From an uncultured Poribacteria bacterium (GTDB taxonomy: Bacteria; Poribacteria; WGA-4E; WGA-3G), in contig OX639992.1 of the NCBI GenBank assembly GCA_951828515.1, positions 5,310,217 through 5,374,216 on the forward strand: a stretch of 64,000 bases of DNA, written 5' to 3'. The position numbers and the translations under genes are program-made. Of this stretch, positions 61,421-64,000 are shown one piece after another (position 1 is the first letter of the stretch; each line of letters starts with the position of its first letter). The notes under the pieces were generated by a model, which saw only the letters and a list, made by a program, of their open reading frames with translations, did no database searches and was not told the DNA's origin.

Positions 61421-62050
61421 ATGTCAAAAAAAACAATTTATTCCACCCTCGTTTTCTTGCTGCTGGGGACTACATTTTCTGCAGTGCTTGGACACAGTAA
61501 TCTCCCCACTTTGCTGGAGGATGTTAACAAAGACGGCGTGGTGAATATCCAAGACTTGGTGCTTGTTGCTGCTTCTTTCGGTCAACTTAGAGATCGTAGT
61601 GCTCAGCAGGACCCTGATGTCAATCGCGATGGAGTTGTAAATGTATTGGACCTCGTTCGCGTCAGTAAAAATTTTGGTGAAACTGCACAAAATGAAAATT
61701 CATCTTATCATGATATTCAGGAGTATATCTTTGATAAAAGTTGTGCGAACAGTGCCTGCCATGCCGCTCCTACGAATGCTGGTAATCTAAATCTCACCTA
61801 TGGTTCATCTTATGAAAATTTGATCGGGGAAATACCGCAGAACCCTGCAGCAGTGACTGCAGGTATGAAACTTGTTGACCCTGGCAGCCCAGATAATAGT
61901 TTTCTTCTAACAAAACTAATGGGTTCCACAGTAACAGAACAGGGGGCGAGAATGCCATTCAGTAGTGGGATTTTACACAACGGCAAGGTAGAAGCAGTTC
62001 GGGCATGGATTGCTACCGGTGCACCACAGAAAGGTCCTAACGGGAATTAA
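61421..62050 (+). CDS. Exported dockerin-like protein with cytochrome-type CX4CH
   Basis: A 209-residue protein with a signal peptide (about 1-24). Two dockerin type I/EF-hand-like repeats follow (VNKDGVVNIQDLVLVAASFG and VNRDGVVNVLDLVRVSKNFG, about 33-85), each with calcium-ligand Asp/Asn positions. Then comes FDKSCANSACHAAP (about 104-117), a C-x4-CH site like that of planctomycete-type cytochrome domains, and a final VEAVRAWIATGAP. It could be a cell-surface haem protein docked through a cohesin, but no cohesin gene is seen. The ATG at 61421 gives the complete signal peptide; a GTG at 61388 is upstream in frame. Confidence 0.72.
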   Translation: MSKKTIYSTLVFLLLGTTFSAVLGHSNLPTLLEDVNKDGVVNIQDLVLVAASFGQLRDRSAQQDPDVNRDGVVNVLDLVRVSKNFGETAQNENSSYHDIQEYIFDKSCANSACHAAPTNAGNLNLTYGSSYENLIGEIPQNPAAVTAGMKLVDPGSPDNSFLLTKLMGSTVTEQGARMPFSSGILHNGKVEAVRAWIATGAPQKGPNGN

Positions 62051-62070
62051 CTTCCAATGTAGAGGTTTAT

Positions 62071-62102
62071 CTACATCTTCAATCTCCAGACTGAAGATGT
62101 AG
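62071..62102. repeat. 11-bp inverted repeat
   Basis: CTACATCTTCA, a 10-base loop, and its exact complement TGAAGATGTAG, 20 bases after the dockerin-type gene. No T run follows, so a terminator role is uncertain. The 62103-62340 stretch shows no convincing gene. Confidence 0.5.
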
Positions 62103-62377
62103 GTGGTTAGACGCGCACACATAACCTCGCACGCTAATCTAACGGGCATCCCCTCACTTCAGAGAGGGCATATTCGCCTGTTTACAAGCGGTCTGTTGGG
62201 GCTCTTTCGAGCGAACCTTGCTTTGCAGGATGTGCAAGGCTCAGAAAAACATCCTGCTTTTGTTAACTTTGGAGATAATAACTTGTGTCTGAAGGAATTA
62301 CATCTTGACCGAAAGCAACCCACGTTATAACGGGATACCTCAATTACACAACTCCCGTTTTCGGACATTTGGTCAAG

Positions 62378-62416
62378 AAAAAGGGGGAAGGTATTGCTAT
62401 TTGCTTCCCTCTTTTC
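62378..62416 (+). terminator. Probable rho-independent terminator
   Basis: The stem AAAAGGGGGAAG/CTTCCCTCTTTT (12 pairs including one G-U) surrounds a 13-base loop and ends in TTTT. It could end transcripts from the dockerin-type gene before the second family X gene. The frame that runs through it from 62394 is therefore unlikely to be coding there. Confidence 0.5.
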
Positions 62417-62570
62417 AAAACTTCAAGTAATAGTAGAAAAAGCAGAACAAGACACTTCTTTGAACTACAAAAGAAGAATACATGAAACGCCAAGCAATAG
62501 CAGAAGAAGCAGAACAGGACTTAAAGATACTCAAGATGTCCATGTTTCTCCTCTCTACGAAAGGAACGCC

Positions 62571-62783
62571 ATGAAAATCCGCCTCGGTCCCATAACAATA
62601 GACCCAAAACGCGTGCATCGCTGCAAGCGGATCGGGTCAAGAGTTTGCATACTCCAATTCATAACAGGAGAGTCTATAACCGTAGCATGTGGTGTAAAAA
62701 CACCGGACCGCAATACTATATCATTCCCTGGAACTCCTGAAGACCTAAAAGAACTCTTGGCAAAATATATTCAAGCCAATTAG
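62571..62783 (+). CDS. Small unknown protein, family X member 2
   Basis: A 70-residue paralogue of the product at 61170, sharing MKIRLG/MKLRVG, the central TGESITVACGVK and a helical end (PEDLKELLAKYIQ). No signal peptide or membrane helix. AAAGGAA lies about six bases before the ATG at 62571; the frame continues upstream to 62394 through a terminator-like hairpin and short AGAA-rich repeats, which I exclude. The neighbouring sigma-54-activator-like gene starts 63 bases after it. Function unknown. Confidence 0.55.
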   Translation: MKIRLGPITIDPKRVHRCKRIGSRVCILQFITGESITVACGVKTPDRNTISFPGTPEDLKELLAKYIQAN

Positions 62784-62846
62784 TCAGACAAAAGAATAAT
62801 CGACAAAAGGGAAATCGTCTGTTTATGACAGCGAGCAGATATCATA

Positions 62847-63953
62847 ATGTTAACGCAACAACCCACATTCATTCAATTACCATCGCCTCCTATGCAGGCG
62901 ATTTACAACACAATTCAGCAGGTTAAAGGGGCAAAAATTTCCTCCTTCATTACCGGCGAAAACGGTGTTGGGAAGAAGGGGGTCGCACGATACATCCACG
63001 AAAGTGGACCCCGGCGTGACCAAACTTTTATCACCGTCAACTGTGGTAGGTTCTCCTCAGAACTCCTGCAGAGTGAACTCTTTGGGCATGAGGCAGGAGC
63101 GTTTACAAGCGCAATCCGTCAGCGGCAGGGGGCATTTGAGGTTGCAAACGGAGGCACCCTTTTTTTAGAGGAGGTACTCGAAATGTCGTTGGACGCGCAG
63201 AAAATGCTCCTTCGTGTCTTGGACACAGCAACACTCACGCGTCTGGGAGGAAATGAGTCTTTGCGCGTAGATGTTCACATTATCTCTTCAACGAATAAGA
63301 ATATTCTAAAAGTCCTTAAAGAAAAGGAATTTCGTGAGGATCTGTATTACCGCCTGAAAGGTATGACGTTTCGCTTACCCCCGCTAAGGGAGCGTCCCGA
63401 GGATATCGCACCTTTAGTAGACGCATTTATCAATGAGTTCTCAGCCGAATACGGGAAAAGTGTTAAAGGGGTTACTCCAAAGGCACTTGCCCTTCTTGAG
63501 CAGATGGCGTGGCCCGGGAACATTCGTCAGTTGAGGAGTACAGTTCAGACGGCTGTCGCTCTCGCAACGACTAACAAGCTCGAACCTAAGGATTTCCCTG
63601 ATATTTATCCTGAATTCGTTCAGACCCTTATTGCTATATGGCACACACTTCCCCGGGAAATACAGAATGCAATATGGGAGACCCTCCTTCCGGAGACACA
63701 GTACACAATTAGGCATAAGCTTCCAAAGCAGACAGCAGGTTTTTGGGGTAATCTATCGGTTTCCAAAATGGAGAAAAACATAGAAAACGGGAAATTTCTG
63801 AATATAGAAAATATGAATCAGAATCAAATTCTACGTGCAGTTGCCCAGAAACGTATACAGCAATACGCTTCCCTGCGTGAGGCAGCTGAATCATTAAGCA
63901 TTGATACTCGCACGCTTCAGAGACACGCCCAATGGAAAGAACCAGACGAATAA
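62847..63953 (+). CDS. Sigma-54-activator-like AAA+ protein with altered motifs
   Basis: A 368-residue protein with a central AAA+ domain from residue 10 to about 245. Walker A is GENGVGKKG (37-45), and the loop that touches sigma-54, normally GAFTGA, is GAFTSA (84-89). Walker B reads LFLEE (105-109) instead of LFLDE. The arginine finger region (YYRLKGMTFRLPPLRERPED) and the C-terminal Fis-like HTH (LREAAESLSIDTRTLQRHA, about 341-359) are present. There is no receiver or GAF domain. It may be a divergent activator with weaker ATP turnover or a repurposed regulator. No strong ribosome site precedes the ATG. Confidence 0.82.
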   Translation: MLTQQPTFIQLPSPPMQAIYNTIQQVKGAKISSFITGENGVGKKGVARYIHESGPRRDQTFITVNCGRFSSELLQSELFGHEAGAFTSAIRQRQGAFEVANGGTLFLEEVLEMSLDAQKMLLRVLDTATLTRLGGNESLRVDVHIISSTNKNILKVLKEKEFREDLYYRLKGMTFRLPPLRERPEDIAPLVDAFINEFSAEYGKSVKGVTPKALALLEQMAWPGNIRQLRSTVQTAVALATTNKLEPKDFPDIYPEFVQTLIAIWHTLPREIQNAIWETLLPETQYTIRHKLPKQTAGFWGNLSVSKMEKNIENGKFLNIENMNQNQILRAVAQKRIQQYASLREAAESLSIDTRTLQRHAQWKEPDE

Positions 63954-64000
63954 AGTATTTATTATCATAGCACCTACGATGCCCAAAAGAATTTATGATG

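Noticed and set aside
62051-62340. Remnant of an IS200/IS605-type element
   Set aside because: Hairpins and GGGCATCCC-like sequence are reminiscent, but no transposase or tnpB coding remnant and no defined ends can be shown.
1-64000. tRNA, rRNA or riboswitch genes
   Set aside because: No cloverleaf, rRNA core or known riboswitch consensus was recognised by eye; a covariance-model scan would be needed to exclude small RNAs.
63979-64000. Start of a further gene at the window edge (ATGCCCAAAAG)
   Set aside because: Only 22 bases remain and there is no clear ribosome site, so it cannot be supported.

Overview
The window looks like chromosomal DNA of a Gram-negative, uncultured-lineage bacterium. 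My best guess is a Candidatus Poribacteria-type genome. That is an inference from gene content, not from a marker gene: five phytanoyl-CoA-dioxygenase-like oxygenases in 64 kb, LamG proteins with signal peptides, a DUF6785-type membrane protein, a dockerin/cytochrome-like protein, BamA-type barrels (so an outer membrane), and intergenic DNA packed with small palindromic repeats. No rRNA, tRNA, CRISPR array or intact transposase was recognised.

Layout. 1-6.1 kb: metabolic genes on both strands (zinc alcohol dehydrogenase, argB, a conserved unknown, a Gfo/Idh/MocA oxidoreductase, a PhyH oxygenase). 6.3-34.7 kb, all on the plus strand: the most distinctive region. It holds three paralogous giant proteins (starts 7879, 19957, 31555), each an ECF sigma factor joined through one predicted membrane helix to an extracytoplasmic Asp-box beta-propeller. 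Around them are two near-identical ABC-2 permeases, an ABC ATPase, a NEW3-domain protein, a TolC-type channel, a free ECF sigma factor, a thioredoxin-like protein, a pair of ABC exporter half-transporters and a MacB-type permease. Five copies of a two-block motif (TGCAAC[C/T], exactly 17 bases, CGTCA) precede genes of this region and look like promoters for an ECF sigma factor. I read the region as a membrane-tethered sigma-factor signalling and export system that controls itself.

34.8-44.4 kb: small exported proteins, then a duplicated cell-envelope module of two DUF4252-POTRA-barrel proteins, two tandem proteins with a TonB-like anchor and a PA14 domain, and one intact plus one broken DUF4159 gene. 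44.6-57.0 kb: PhyH oxygenases, LamG proteins, Nudix, SDR, a GH43-like propeller protein, a fused DNA methyltransferase/nuclease, and a toxin-antitoxin-like MNT/HEPN pair whose HEPN half is truncated. 57.2-64 kb: an 1126-residue unknown protein with primase-like, cysteine-cluster and winged-helix features beside an AT-rich gap; two small paralogues; a dockerin/cytochrome-like protein; and a sigma-54-activator-like AAA+ protein with altered key motifs.

The intergenic space is rich in repeats: GTAG-headed REP-like palindromes, two families of 85-132 bp MITE-like elements that share a core but have different ends, tracts built from CTGAYTG/CGGCTAT-type units, and at least two cases where repeat sequence has become the N-terminus of a secreted protein.
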